This document shows, one piece after another, positions 1 through 13,110 of a stretch of 64,000 nt of DNA (positions are counted from its first letter, which is position 1; each line of letters begins with the position of its first letter). The DNA lies in NCBI GenBank assembly GCA_039000515.1, contig JBCFYV010011164.1, forward strand, positions 46,045,993 to 46,109,992. The letters are read 5' to 3'. The stretch is from Timema cristinae (Eukaryota > Arthropoda > Insecta > Phasmatodea > Timematidae). The notes beneath the pieces are model-generated. The model saw only the letters and a list, made by a program, of their open reading frames with translations. It was not told where the DNA came from and ran no database searches. Position numbers and translations under genes: made by a program.

Positions 1-284
1 TTTTTTGCAGTGGCGGCTTGCGGTTAAATTGTAGACGTGGCTCCTAGAGCCTGTTATACTTCAAAATATAGTGCGTTAAGAGATGAATGGGTTATAAGAA
101 GAGGGAGGGGGCACGGGAGTAGACATGAAGCTCGGGAGATAGGGAGTGAGGGGGGGGGGGACAAATGTCGGACCAACCTTAATATTTTAGTTAACTTATT
201 GATGATTAAAGAATTGATGTATGATTTATGAACATTACGGGTCTACTAAGGCTTGCATTCATTTGTTTCTTTACTATTTTTTTT
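1..284. other. Intergenic sequence with a possible transposon end
   Basis: Position 8 begins with CAGTGGCGGCTTG, which closely resembles the terminal inverted repeat of the hAT-like element at 46525-47598. No matching right end is visible nearby, so this may be a truncated or solo end. A G run lies near 150-160. I see no gene here. Confidence 0.3.
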
Positions 285-523
285 AGCACCACGTCTTACT
301 ACTCGTTCGGGTTGTACACCGATGTACTAATTACGCTAATGTGTTAGGGATGAGGAAGGTTTAATTTAGAGGAATTGCACCCACATTTGCGTGGAGTGAG
401 AGTGGTAAGCCATTTAGGAAAACCTTCCTCAGTGCACCCGACCGGTATCGACCGCCGATCTCCCTGTCATCGGCAATATAGTTTATTGCGAGAGTGACGC
501 ATTTGACCATGCAGCCACTGAAA
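285..523 (-). mobile_element. SINE family B, full-length but diverged
   Basis: Read on the minus strand, this copy begins with a tRNA-like head (CAGTGGCTGCATGGTC, then a degraded B box near 445). A body shared with family A follows. It ends in the tail common to families A, B and C, here on the plus strand as AGCACCACGTCTTACTAC. No clear target-site duplication remains, so it is an older copy. Confidence 0.75.
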
Positions 524-656
524 CGTAGACCAAAATTAAGGTTGGATTAGTAATAATCACAAAGTCCCCGACTTTCAATTTGATGAGTGAGGGTAACACA
601 TGTGTGTAATAACTAATAGCTGTTATTGGAACATAAGCCCACTTCATTAGTCGAGT

Positions 657-917
657 ACCCGCCTCGGTGGCGTAGTTGGCTAAAGCGCTTGTCGTGTTGA
701 GCTCGACTGCTGAGGACGGGGAGATCGAGGTTCGAATCTCGGTCGGGCGAACTGGGAGTGGTTTTTCCTAAAATGGTTTTCCACTCTCCCTCCACGCAAA
801 TGCGGGTTCACTTCCTTTAATTCAACCTTTCCAATTCCTAATCCATTAGTGTAATTAGTATTTAAGCGTATAACCCGAACGGGTAGTAAGACGCGGTGCT
901 AAATAATAATAATAATA
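657..917 (+). mobile_element. SINE family A, intact copy with target-site duplication
   Basis: A tRNA-like head has an A box (GTAGTTGGCTAAAGCGC) and a B box (GGTTCGAATCTCGG), the two parts of an internal RNA polymerase III promoter. The body holds TTTTTCCTAAAATGG and a TCCACGCAAATGCGGG segment. The tail GTATAACCCGAACGGGTAGT is followed by an AAT microsatellite. The 11-bp sequence ATTAGTCGAGT flanks it at 646-656 and 918-928, so it was retrotransposed relatively recently. Confidence 0.93.
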
Positions 918-928
918 ATTAGTCGAGT

Positions 929-1273
929 GGTCCAAGGTAGTGTGGGCCAACTGGTGGCCCAAGCTCACTGAAAATGTGGCCCTCATGTTAGCCTGGAGAA
1001 AAATTAAAGGGAAAACCTCATGGTTTGAATGAGGGGAGTCGGGCGTTGATAAATTATACCTAGCTTGTAAAGCGCACTATATCACCTACTCTGTCGGGAT
1101 AGCTGCAGCAACGAGTCTTTCTTATGGCATGGCTAAAATTCAGTGTCTAGAGAGTTGAGGCGAAGCTCTAGAACGAGAGCGATGTCCAGTGTAAATGGAA
1201 CCCAGATTGCTCTGGCAGGTTTTCTCTACGGCAACATAGAGTAAAACGGATCAACAGAGCAGTCTCACCAGAG
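929..1273. other. No gene seen
   Basis: I see no coding signal, recognisable repeat or RNA gene. Positions 1266-1273 are the left target-site duplication of the hAT element that follows. Confidence 0.5.
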
Positions 1274-2423
1274 CAGTGATTCCCAAAAGGTAGTCCGCGG
1301 ACCCCGAGTTGTTTCTAAGGGGTCCGCAACAACCACCAAGATTTAACAAAATAAAATAACAATTAAACAACAGTAGGCCTAATCTTAATCGATAAAAAGC
1401 TTCCCCTCCTAACATGCATGCACAGTGCTTACTGTTCATCCTAATGGACCCTACAGACACGATTTGGACAGATCAGGCACAATATTGGGTTGTGTGTAGG
1501 TTTGTCGCCCGACCAAAATTTTCCTATTTCATGTCGGGTGGCCGGCGCATCCAACCGCACGACCGTCCGACCAAATAGTCGTCTGTAGCGTTGTCGGGTG
1601 ATATAGCGTGTCAGTTATACTACAAATACGGGCGCTAGTAGTAGGCCTATTGTGTATGTAGTAACATCATATGACTGCATTTTTTCCGTTCAATTAGCCA
1701 TTTTTTGGCTCATATTTTTCTTTTTCTGGAATTATTCCCTAACGATGCTATTAGCACGAACCCAACTTGTTGGTGTTTGGATAATATAGGAGGCATGATG
1801 CATGTGTTTTTTAGAGGAAAAAAAACTGATGAAATCAGACACTAAGTCAGGTTGTCTGTAGGTAACACCTGGTTTGGTTGGGCCAACCAGATCGGACCGT
1901 CTGTAGGGGCCTTTAGGCCGCTGTTCTGTTCTCGGGCCGACCAGTCGAGTCGTTATGTCACTCATCATATTGCACTGCTAGTCGGCATACATTGCAAAGT
2001 TATTCGAATTGATTTGTTATGTTTCATTATTTTTGTGTGATTTTTTTTTTAAATCATGACTGTTGGCTTAAAATTGGTGGTTAAAAGAGGGTTCCTTTAT
2101 CTCAAGAATATTAGACCCACTTGAATAAATTTGAACTTTTTCATGATTAATAAATTTTCATGTATGTCTAGCTAACTTTTTTTGTGTTAACTATTATTAT
2201 TATTATTATTACAACTAGTGTTAGTGTAAAAATAAAAGTATGTAAAAACACATTTGACTCGGATTTGCTGTGCTATTTTCTAACATGAACTATTAATATG
2301 GGGGGAGGCTGCTATTTCCAATACATAGAATATATTTGATTCTAATGATTAGAAAAAACGATCCACCGATCTCAAAGAGCCTCTTGTGGGGGTCCTTGAC
2401 TGGTAGGTAATTGGGAACCACTG
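1274..2423. mobile_element. Non-autonomous hAT-type transposon, about 1.15 kb
   Basis: The left end reads CAGTGATTCCCAAAAGG. The reverse complement of the right end reads CAGTGGTTCCCAATTACC, so short terminal inverted repeats are present. The flanks are CACCAGAG (1266-1273) and CTCTAGAG (2424-2431), an 8-bp duplication matching at 6 of 8 positions and close to the nTCTAGAn site that many hAT elements use. No transposase frame is recognisable. The middle (about 1490-1960) has several related GTCGGGTGG, GTCCGACC and GTCTGTAGG blocks that may be a nested element. The element is old, given its diverged ends. Confidence 0.75.
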
Positions 2424-2431
2424 CTCTAGAG

Positions 2432-5400
2432 AGAAACAAATCTAACTATATTTTCTTTACAGTGTAACTTTACAGTAGGTGTGGTAAATGTAAATTTAAT
2501 AACTTAACCAAACATGTATAAATAGCTATATTTTTGCTTCTGTATAGTATTTAACATTATTCCTTCTTACTCATCATTAGTTGGACTGTATATAACAAAG
2601 AATACAGGTCCTCCTAAATCATTGAGTTGATATAGTTAACATCATAGAAACCGCCAACATGGCAAACTTACAAGTTTGACTGAAACCTATAAAAAAAGGG
2701 GGGTGGAGGCGGGGAGAAAAAGCGACAAACCCCTGAAGCCCGCTCTGCCGTGTGTAAGAGCCGACTCTACTACTGCTTTCTTCACATATGGTTCAAACAA
2801 TATCACACTTTAGATGGATTATAAAAGAATCTAATTTTAAAAAAAGGTGAAGACTTTTCATAGCTTCTAGAATGAACATTTTTTTTTTTTTTTTTTTTTT
2901 TCAAAAAATTGTTGAAGGAGAGTCACTCCAAATAGTTTATAAAACTATCTGATTTTAAAAATTTGGGGAGGATGACCATGGTTTAAAACATACATAAGAT
3001 CAAATAAGAATGAGAAACTATTAAATGGCTCCAAACAAAATCTAACACTGTAAGTAACTATGTTATTTATAGCTATGACCCCCTTATGAAAATGATCTGG
3101 ATCCCCCCTGGCCTTTACCAATGTTAAACAAGGTCTCATCAAAGATACAAAATGACCACCCTTTAGCAGATGATACAAGATGGCTGTACTTTAAAAAAAA
3201 ATTGAGCATACCATTTACTTGTATTAGATAACACAGCCAATACAAATAATTAAACACTGACCTTAGGGAGTGAGGGGTGAAGGTAATTAAAAGAAAATAT
3301 ACTGGAACTAGCGTAAAGAGATGATTGACATAGTGAGAAAATGCATCACTGGTGCACCCGATCTCAGTTTAAAACCATTCAAGACAACTTTGGCTAAACA
3401 TTTACTCTTCAGCTTCCTATATATGTATAAAAAGCTCATTAACTTTAGTGGTATGATTTATTGCTGTGTATTTATTTTAGGTATGTATTGTGTTAAAATA
3501 AACTCTAGCACCGGCATTAGAGCACCTGTATATAAACAATACACTCCTTTCCAACCACAAGGCAGCTTCTAAAGGGTTCTCAGATTTTCCATAGAGGTAG
3601 CAAATGTGTCACCTGGTAATAAAGTTTTTTCCTATTAAAAGTGGTGATTTCAGTCTTGGGTTGGGTGGTTATGATTTATCTAGAATCGAACTAGGATTTC
3701 AAGATAAAAGCCATGAATGATATGTTTTCTTTAAAAAAAAAATTCATTCATTTCTTCATGCAAATGCAGGAACACTTCCTCTAAATTTTACATCCTTTGC
3801 CAATACTTCACTATTAAGACATGATTTGATCATAATCCAAGTCTGTTTTGTTTCTTGTAGGTACTTGAGGGCTATAAATACTTTCTCATGTTATTCAAAT
3901 CATTTCCTTTCTGTTCTTCAGAAAAAAATAACACAGACTTTAGTTAGTGGAGCCTGGCTAAAACATAGTTCAGTTACAGACTTTTAAATATGAGCTTATC
4001 AAGATTTGAAAATTAAAATTATGTTTGTAAGTGATCATGTCCAAACTGTTTCTCAATCATTTTGTCTCTTTTAACTCTCTACAAAATACATTTTTAGGAA
4101 TTGATTTAAAAAAATTAATTGCAGCGTCTTATCTGATACTCTTACAAATAAGCCATTTTAACAAACATACATATTAGGTATTAATACATTTAAGCATAGT
4201 AAGTGTTTTAAGAGGTTTTACTTGCTCCCTTTTACCACAAAGCCAAAATATTAAATTATATGTAGTTCAAAAGTTCAAAAGTGTCTGTGCGTTATTAACA
4301 TTGGACTTTCTTCGCTACCATAGCATGTTATGCATTATGATTTACCAATAAATATTGACTAAATGTGCAGTTCAGTCAATGGAATTAAGCTCTTTACAAT
4401 AGCCGGACCTTGTTCTGGAGGTGTGGCCACCGAGCCTTATGCAGATATTTCGATGCAAGTGTACAATTTTAAACATATCTTAAAATAATAAAATATAATA
4501 GGGAAAATTGACTAATAGAGTGGATAAAATATTATAAGTAAATGTTTGTAAGATTAAAACAAAAAGTTTTAACTGAAAGATAGAACAAGAACAGCTAAAT
4601 GAGTGTTCCAAGAAAAAATATTTTTATCACATTGTAATGAAAACGAACACTAGTACAGTTAAATCGTGTGCTGGGATAATACTTCAATTTGAATTAAATT
4701 TGTTTAACAATGAAACCTATATACAGGAATTGAACCCAAGATCTTTGGCTAATTGCGACAACACTTGGTTATATTTGTGCCAAAGTTAGTTTCCACTTAT
4801 TGTGCAATTAAGTAATGTATGAACAGCAATAGGTGGTAGCACCAGGTCTGGTGTTTAGGGCTGGTTTTAGAATCTACTCCTTCCCCGTGGTGGTCGCATC
4901 AGCCCAGACACTTTCTTGATGTGTGTGTTTGCCTCAAACCTACTCACCCAAAACCGCTACAGGGTGCTTCTTTGTTAATATAGTACTTAACTCTAGTCAT
5001 CCAGCATAGTTGGATTGTTTTTACTTTATGAATAATATTGCATTATTTAAAAAAAATGTAGGCCTACTGTTGTAATTGTAAGATTGTGCTGAATAATTAA
5101 TTACATATAAAGAATAATATATTTGCGTTATCGCACAACTGTGTAGGGTGACATATTTAAAAGTTGTACACTACAGTGTTTATATAATTGTGTGTGGTGG
5201 AGGGGCTCTCGTCACAATTTGACGCCATGAGCTCACGCTAAGTGAACCATTCCTCTGGTCAAACTGGCAAACTTTATAGTCCAGACACCTTGGGTAGGAA
5301 CAACCCTTCCCTGAGTCTTGTGGTTTGATAGGGTCAAACATCAAATAATGGAGACAAACATTTTCTTCTGGCGCACAATATTGCCAGTTCATTTAGGGTT

Positions 5401-6539
5401 GTGCCTTTTGAAATATAACTGTTGTCAAATGTGTGTATTCATTTACCATTATTTCTTTGGAGTGCAGCGATCAGACTGTAATAGTAGTTTATTCAAATAA
5501 ATAAAAAAAGTCTAAAGTTAATAATTGTGTAAAAGTGTAGTATTTAGTCAGTGGAATGTTGTTTATCAAAATTTCACGATGGCAGAATTATTTTTTGTCA
5601 AGTATGCAACAAAGAGATAAATTACAGTTTCAATAACAGATCTAAAGAAGTTCATTTAGACCAGTTCAAAGAAAACCTCTTAAGTTCAAGGTTTTTATTT
5701 CATATTTTTCTGTTGTTATAAATGTAACCATAATTTTAACTAAGATTAATTTCTTACTGAAGGAATTAAACAATAAACAAAGTGGAAATATGAACAAGAG
5801 AGTTACAATCTTATAAATTTTATATTTTTTAAAAAGATCTTTGTTATCTTGTTAATTTTTAGAATGCTTATGAATTCATGGATGCAAATTTCTGTTCATA
5901 ACATTTAGATAAAATGTGAGTAGTAGTATCAATTTGAACAAAAACTTTGCAATACATACAAAGAATTCCCAAAAGAAAAACCAGACCTCAACAATTTTTT
6001 TTAAATGGGTTTTGTTGGTTATTATTATGGTGATTATTTTTACTTTAAAATGCCTGGTTTTCTAAACTTAAATATGTTTATATTATGATATTCCCCTTCC
6101 CCATTTTTTTAGTAATGGTATTTTTTATAGTACCAGATGAGATACAATAGTATGTGTAAACATATCAATAAAAATTATGGTTAGAATATTCTTTTAATTA
6201 TGGTAATATAACTGAATACTATTTACACTCTGAAAGACCAGCAGTGTCAACGGAATCAACTAATATTCATCTCCCTGTAAAATGTTTTAATATAAAGTTC
6301 TTTTTTTTTTTCAGGAGCATTATTTGCTCATAGTATTAAAAACTGTTGTATATTTTTGTTTAATAGTGAACAATGGGCAGCTACACTCTGATTTTAACTC
6401 CTTTGCACATAATTAAAATACATTGCTTGACTGCTTGAATATAAAAACTACTTCATCTTTTTTGTATTGTAGTGTAATTCCCACATGAGCATCAACATAT
6501 GTCAATACAGTTTTATATTTTATCATTTATTTTTAATTA
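2432..6539. other. Intergenic sequence, no gene seen
   Basis: AT-rich sequence with a poly-T run at 2880-2901. Open frames on either strand (for example 3321-3572 plus and 5180-5392 minus) have no recognisable domain and look random. A tRNA-like B-box relic may sit near 4725-4770 on the minus strand, too decayed to call. Confidence 0.5.
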
Positions 6540-6700
6540 TAGGAGAGAGATTGTTACAATAATTGAGGTGGGTGATTATAATAGGAGTGTGGAGCAGTTA
6601 CAATAGGAATATGTGGGCTGTTATAAAAGAAAAGGTGGGCTGTTATAAAAGAAAAGATGAGCTTTTACAATATGAGAGGTGGCTGGGCACAAAGTAAAAT
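6540..6700. repeat. Degenerate short tandem repeat
   Basis: About six imperfect units of roughly 20-27 bp are built on GTGGGCTGTTATAAAAGAAA. The two units near 6605-6655 are almost identical and the outer ones have drifted. Confidence 0.6.
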
Positions 6701-6719
6701 GAAAAATTTTAATATGTAC

Positions 6720-6968
6720 CTAGCACCGTGTCTTACTACCCGTTCGGATTATACACTTAAATGTTAATTACGCTAATGGGTTAGGAATTGGGAAGGTCAA
6801 ATGTAGAGGAATTGAACCAATATTTGTGTGGAGGGAGAGTGTAAAACCATTTAGGAAAAACCACCCCCAGTTCCCCTGAGCAAAATTCAAACCTCGATCT
6901 CCCCGTCCTTGGCAGTCTAGCTCAACATGAAACTAGTGTGTTAGCCAACTAAGCCACTGAGGTGGGTC
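6720..6968 (-). mobile_element. SINE family A, diverged copy
   Basis: The plus strand starts with the shared tail (TAGCACCGTGTCTTACTACC). It runs through the A/B body and ends in the reverse complement of the family A head (CCACTGAGGTGGGTCC). Imperfect flanks TTTAATATGTAC and TTTAATGTAC probably represent a decayed target-site duplication. Confidence 0.85.
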
Positions 6969-8203
6969 CTTTAATGTACAAGTATGCTGATTATCAATAG
7001 CACTACACTTACATTAAACAAATGGCTGATGCGGGGCTTTGATCTGACATAACACTTAAAAAAAAACATGTGCAGCTGTGACTATCTCACAATCTGTTTT
7101 AATTGCTCTTGCTGCAGGTGCAAAATACAAAAGTAAAGACAATTTGTATGTCAAACATTATAGACCAGTTTTAGATCCATTAAATTCATTTGATTTTGGA
7201 TTTAAGACACTTTTTATAGCTTTTATTTTATGTCAATTAATACATTCAATGACATAAATTTATTAAGACTTTATATTTAAAATACCGATTCTTTATATTG
7301 AATTCTATATTGAATTGAAGTAAATTGTCACAATTGTTGTTTAACATCATTTTCAAAACAATACTACCGATAAAGAATTAATGCTACTAAAAGTGGTAGC
7401 TTCTCCAAATGCCGCGATTGTGATCTAGAAAGCTGTCAGTGTTAAAGTGTGTTATGCTCTATTAAAACAGTATAACACAAGAATAACCACAGTGTACTAA
7501 GTATGGCTCGATTAACCAGTTATAATTTGAAGACATATACATATCTGTATTTTTTTAATTAATATCATGGCTACTAATTACTTTATCTAAGGAGTGAAGG
7601 AGAGAGAGAATGTTATAAGGAAATGCACTTAGAATAGCGTGGCGAGAGGATGGGTTGAGATTTAAACCTCGACCTCCATTACACTCAACCTATATTACAC
7701 GAGCAACCAAGTTTTAAGCCTTAAACTGTGTGAGGACCAGTTTAGGTATTATGAATACGATTTTTTTTTTCCAGTACTGTGATTTGAAAAGGAGATTAAA
7801 ATGTGAAATATGGTTTCATTTGCAAAATAAAATCAGAACTATGAACCAAAAAATGAAGACATTAATCTAACTTTTTAAAAGGAAAAATTAAATACCAGGC
7901 AAATTTATTAATTTAATTATTTCATTTTAGTAATAATTCTCGATAACACTACTATACATAATTTGTCATTCTTTCATCTCTGGTATAACACACATTTTAT
8001 CCAACATTTTTACTTAGTTAGTGAAAATTATGTTAAGTAACACTTCTATAGTGATAATATAATATATATAATTTTAAAATAAGCATATTAAAAATAATAT
8101 GAAACTAAGATAAAATTTAAATTAAGTATTAACATTTGAAATCATAATCACAAAAGGTAACAACATAATAAGTTTTAAAATTATCTGGCTGTCTTTATGC
8201 CGA
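6969..8203. other. Intergenic sequence, no gene seen
   Basis: AT-rich sequence without recognisable genes. A possible very old tRNA-derived relic lies near 7640-7720, where the minus strand has a B-box-like GAGGTTTAAATCTC. Confidence 0.45.
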
Positions 8204-9600
8204 GTGTTTCACTCGCTCTCAGCCTCCGAGTGCTTCTCATACACCAATTACATCTGTTACAGAGGGCCAAGAGCAAGAACTTCTCATACACCAATTATAT
8301 CTGTTATAGAGGAAACTCAGGGGCCAAGAGCGAGAACTTCTCATACACCAGTTATATCTGTTATAGAGTGCCAAGAGCGAGAACTTCTCATACACCAGTT
8401 ATATCTGTTATAGAGTGCCAAGAGCGAGAACTTCTCATACACCAGTTATATCTGTTATAGAGGAAACTCAGGAGCCAAGAGCCAGAACTTCTCATCCACC
8501 AGTTATATCTGTTATAGAGGTAACTCAGGGGCCAAGAGCGAGAACTTCTCATACACCAGTTATATCTGTTATAGAGGTAACTCAGGGGCCAAGAGCAAGA
8601 ACTTCTCATACACCAATTATATCTGTTATAGAGGTAACTCAGGGGCCAAGAGCAAGAACTTCTCATACACCAATTATATCTGTTATAGAGGTAACTCAGG
8701 GGCCAAGAGCGAGAACTTCTCATACACCAGTTATATCTGTTATAGAGGTAACTCAGGGGCCAAGAGCGAGAACTTCTCATACACCAGTTATATCTGTTAT
8801 AGAGGAAACTCAGGAGCCAAGAGCGAGAACTTCTCATACACCAGTTATATCTGTTATAGAGGTAACTCAGGGGCAAGAGCGAGAACTTCTCATACACCAG
8901 TTATATCTGTTATAGAGGTAACTCAGGGGCCAAGAGTGAGAACTTCTCATACACCAGTTATATCTGTTATAGAGGTAACTCAGGGGCCAAGAGTGAGAAC
9001 TTCTCATACACCAGTTATATCTGTTATAGAGGAAACTCAGGAGCCAAGAGCGAGAACTTCTCATACACCAGTTATATCTGTTATAGAGGTAACTCAGGGG
9101 CCAAGAGCGAGAACTTCTCATACACCAGTTATATCTGTTATAGAGGTAACTCAGGGGCCAATAGCAAGAACTTCTCATACACCAGTTATATCTGTTATAG
9201 AGGGCAAAGAGCGAGAACTTCTCATACACCAGTTATATCTGTTATAGAGGGCCAAGAGCAAGAACTTCTCATACACCAGTTATATCTGTTATAGAGGAAA
9301 CTCAGGAGCCAAGAGCGAGAAACTTCTCATACACCAGTTATATCTGTTATAGAAGGCCAAGAGCGAGAACTTCTCATACACCAGTTATATCTGTTATAGA
9401 GGAAACTCAGGAGCCAAGAGCGAGAACTTCTCATACACCAGTTATATCTGTTATAGAGGTAACTCAGGGGCCAAGAGCGAGAACTTCTCATACACCAGTT
9501 ATATCTGTTATATCTGTTATAGAGGTAACTCAGGGGCCAAGAGCGAGAACTTCTCATACACCAGTTATATCTGTTATAGAGGAAACTCAGGGGCCAAGCG
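8204..9600. repeat. 57-bp minisatellite with shorter unit variants
   Basis: A tandem array of about 25 units is built on GAACTTCTCATACACCAGTT followed by ATATCTGTTATAGAGG. The full unit is 57 bp (for example 8521 to 8578). Shorter units of about 47 bp, lacking the GTAACTCAGGGG spacer, occur at both ends and in the interior. Two spacer variants (GAGGTAACTCAGGGG and GAGGAAACTCAGGAG) alternate irregularly, which suggests block duplications. Because 57 is divisible by 3 and the unit lacks stops in several frames, long open frames appear on both strands: PRARTSHTPVISVIEVTQG on plus and a YNRYNWCMRSS type on minus. I regard these as passive. Confidence 0.95.
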
Positions 9601-12100
9601 CAAGCAAAACACTCGTATAAAGTCAGTCCAAACTATAAGCAGGGGCTTTATCTGGCTTCCGAACTAGTCCTTAACAATCTATAATCTATACTCTTAAGTA
9701 TAATTTATATATTATCCAGTTGTCATTACTCCAAAGAGATTTTATTACATCAGGAAATGGCGAGTTATAATTTTGAGAGATGAGTAAATCCTTCTACAAG
9801 CGAATAGAAGTAAATAAAGGTAGAACAGTGTTTTTCTCCCGACTCAGTAAAGTGTGTTTGAAGAGGATACCAGTTAGACAAAGTGGTTTTGTTTTTGAAG
9901 CAACAAGCTTGTATTAATGCCCGACATCAGATAGATGCTAAATTACATATATATGTATGAATAAATAAGAGAGCTTGATTTCCTCCCAAAGTTCTTGGAA
10001 TATTACAGTAATGTGTTTTAATGGTGAGCTATAAGACCTTCATTTACCTGGTAAGTGTGTTACGCCCTTCTATCCTCATTTCAATGTTTATCAAATCTGG
10101 CCTAATGACACCATATTTTCCTTTATTATACTTGCTAAAATATTTAAAATTAAGCCTGGTTTCACATTGTAATTTTTGTTAAATGGAATTGAGTAGAGTA
10201 AACTCACTTTACCATACATGAACATTTTTAACTTATCTGAATTTCGCTGTCCCAAATGAAATTGCCGTTTTATCTGATTTATGGTTAAAATGTAATGATT
10301 TATCCAACTTTATGGTTAATCAGTTATTAGATAGACTCTTAAATTGCAAGAAGTTCACAAATAGTAGATAGGAAAGAGATAGAAAAAAGTTGATACTTAG
10401 GTTCCAACAACTTATTGAGAAAACTTACTTTTATTTAAGACCAGCAGAAATATCCAGTGTTACCCTGGGCAATGCTTTACTTTGCTTCAAATAGAGAGAA
10501 AAAAACTTTTCTTTTATTTCTTCTGACCAGATTTTTAATTAATTAGGAAAAAAAAATCAAATACAAATTTTATAATTTCGGCTTTGAGGTGCACATGCAC
10601 GTGGACAGGAAGTACTAATTTTTAAATTCCAGCGATTTCTTTATTTTCATTAATATAGACTGACCACACAATTACTATTTTTAAATGGTTATAAAATGAG
10701 CTTACAAGACATAAATAATTAGTTAACCAATGAACTCTATATATATAAAACATATGTTAAATGATAACAGGAATCAAACACAAGATGTTGAACAAAAATG
10801 TTCACATTTCAAAAATGTATGGTATACTATTTGAAGTTATTAGAATTATTAGCATATCATTGAAGCTAGAAGAATTTTATTAATCCCTAATGTATGAGCA
10901 AACTTTTATTGCAAATAGTAGTTAATTAGGCTAAGTAATATAATTTAATAATTATTTATATATTAACTATGTAAAGAAATCAAGCTTGATTTAAGTTGAT
11001 ATTCAGAAGAGAGCACGACAAATAGATAAGTAATAATAAAAACTATCTAATAGCAAGAGTGGTAGTTAGAAAACCTAGCTAATGGGGCCTAGAAGCCGGA
11101 AGAGATGCTAGAAAAATTGTATAAAATATTGGTGGTGTCCACATGTATTTGTTGGATGAGCCACACACTAACAATAAATTTGTGGTCTACCTGAAGAAGT
11201 GCTTGCTTAGTAATAAATAAAACTATAACTAATTGATCAAGGGCTTATTTTTATAGTATATGTATTAGGTACAAGAACTATTCCCAAATAAAGTTGTGAT
11301 GCAACAAAGGTGTGCACTGACAAAGAATACTCTCATTTCAACTGGAATGGCGATTGTATCAGAATGAAACAACACAAGTCTCACCACTAAACTACAAGGA
11401 TGTAGAGAAACGATAAGACAACAGACAACTTCAAGAAATCGGAAGATTACATGCAAATAGAGCTACAAACTCAAAACCAGGAATGTTACTATGGGACTTG
11501 ATATCACTAGATGAGTAGGAGGTGAACCCAAAACATGCCAGAGAGGTGAAAGCAATTACCAAAATTAGTGAGTGCTGACAAATTTTAAGTCACTCAGTAA
11601 AGTTACAGTGGTGTATTAAGTGTGGTTACACAAGTTAAGTGATCCCATAACCCTTCAGTACTATTTTTAAATAGTTGCAATTTTCAGGGGCATGATATAA
11701 TGAAGTTAACAAAGTCCACAAGACGAATATTACTCTGGGAGGAGACTAAGGCGAATAACTAGGTTATATAAATATATACACCCAGGTATCGCAAGCAGAT
11801 TAGACAATCAGGCGATATTTGAGGGTGACAATGCTGAAGGTGAGGTCACATAAGTCATGTCATAAGTTACCAAACGCACAAAAGAAATGTCACTATTGGA
11901 AACAATTGTAAAGACTTGATTCTTGATCAAAAGAAAACCACGAATCAATTTACAAGTAGAGAGCAATTACTCAAAATAAAAGAGACCAAATTTAAAACTG
12001 TATTTAGACAGATTAGATTAACACTAATACATGAGAAACAGATCAAGCTATAAGGTGACGTAATGATGATTAATACTATAGAACAACATTTTTAAGGAAC
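9601..12100. other. Intergenic sequence, no gene seen
   Basis: AT-rich sequence with no recognisable coding region. A CTGAAGAAGTGCTTGC segment near 11192, followed by AT-rich sequence, resembles the ends of some Penelope-like elements, but this is weak. Confidence 0.45.
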
Positions 12101-12462
12101 AACAAGCAGCAGCCTATTTAGTTCAGCAGAAACAAACTGATGGAGGGTATAGTGTTTGCTAACAAGGAGCTCCTTGGTGTCCAACAATGATCAACAAGAT
12201 GTCAACACAAACAATACAACAAGCAGCAGCCTATTAGTTCAGCAGAAACAAACTGATGGGAGGGTATAGGGTTGCTAACAAGGAGCTCCTTGGTGTCCCA
12301 ATCAATTGACTGACAACAAAGATGTCAACACAAACAATACAACAAGCAGCAGCCTATTTAGTTCAGCAGAAACAAACTGATGGGAGGGTATAGTGGTTGC
12401 TAACAAGGAGCTCCTTGGTGTCCCAATCAATGACGACAACAAAGATGTCAACACAAACAATA
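12101..12462. repeat. Three-copy tandem repeat of about 120 bp
   Basis: Three adjacent near-identical units begin with AACAAGCAGCAGCCTATT at 12101, 12218 and 12341, so the period is 117-123 bp. Each includes AACAAACTGATGG and AAGGAGCTCCTTGGTGTCC. The units differ by a few indels. High similarity points to a recent local duplication. No reading frame persists through all three. Confidence 0.93.
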
Positions 12463-12774
12463 TGAGAACATGTATAATATTTTTTAATTCAAGAGTATAA
12501 ATCGTAAAGTATATTGATAGGTTAGATCAAATATCTCAATGTATTTATTTAAATAGTTAAAATGAACATTTTACTGAATGTACTTGAAGGAAAGGCTGTT
12601 GCTTGGCTTGGATGTAAAGGTGAGTGGGACAACTATATAGCGGTGAAACAACAGAGTATTTCGAGAAAAGGAGTAACAATACATGAAAGGAGTGCTAGGG
12701 GAAATATAATCACAAGCCAGAATTTAGTGGGAAAGCTAACAAAGCAACCAGATATATCCAATATCAAAAACAGC

Positions 12775-13110
12775 AAGGCCCATGGTATAGTGGTCAGTGC
12801 ACCTGGCTCCGAACCAAGGGGTCCCGGGTTCGATTCCTGGCTGGTACCATGGGTAATCTTCACAAATAGAGAACCACCCCAACAGTCACCAGGGTTTGGT
12901 TGATTAGGCTTTAAAGTTAGATTTAAGTGTTTCCACTGATTCTATGCCCTAATGCGTACTATCACTATCACCTCATCTCATCGAGACATAGAACGAGCCT
13001 CCACGAAAAGGATGTCTGATTAGTATATTCAGGTGTCCCCCTGGGCAACAGTACATGTAGTACCTTGGCTAATCTTCCTACAAAATGGACTACAGTGATG
13101 CAACCCAAAC
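12775..13110 (+). mobile_element. SINE family D (tRNA-derived head)
   Basis: The head has an A-box-like GGTATAGTGGTCAGTGC and a B-box-like GGGTTCGATTCCTGG, about 35 bp apart, and the flanking GGTACCATGG could close an acceptor-like stem. The remaining 250 bp or so has no similarity to families A-C. The 3' boundary near 13110 is approximate and I saw no other copy here. The 5' part reads like a tRNA, but the continuation argues against a functional tRNA gene. Confidence 0.7.

Noticed and set aside
657..735. tRNA gene
   Set aside because: A and B boxes are present, but the sequence continues into a SINE body and tail with target duplications. The same applies to the heads at 12775, 14264, 50089, 57492 and 63757.
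1490..1960. A separate MITE nested inside the hAT element
   Set aside because: Related GTCGGG and GTCTGTAGG blocks are present, but I could not define inverted ends or a target duplication.
3321..3572. 83-residue open frame
   Set aside because: No domain, composition like the surrounding AT-rich sequence, no splice or promoter support.
8388..9557. Long open frames on both strands in the minisatellite
   Set aside because: They follow from a 57-bp unit without stops and switch strand and frame with unit length. No start context, signal peptide or splice support is visible.
8204..9600. CRISPR-like array of repeats
   Set aside because: The whole unit repeats, there are no unique spacers, and the setting is eukaryotic.
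12562..12903. 113-residue open frame
   Set aside because: Its second half is the translated head of SINE D; the first half has no recognisable domain.
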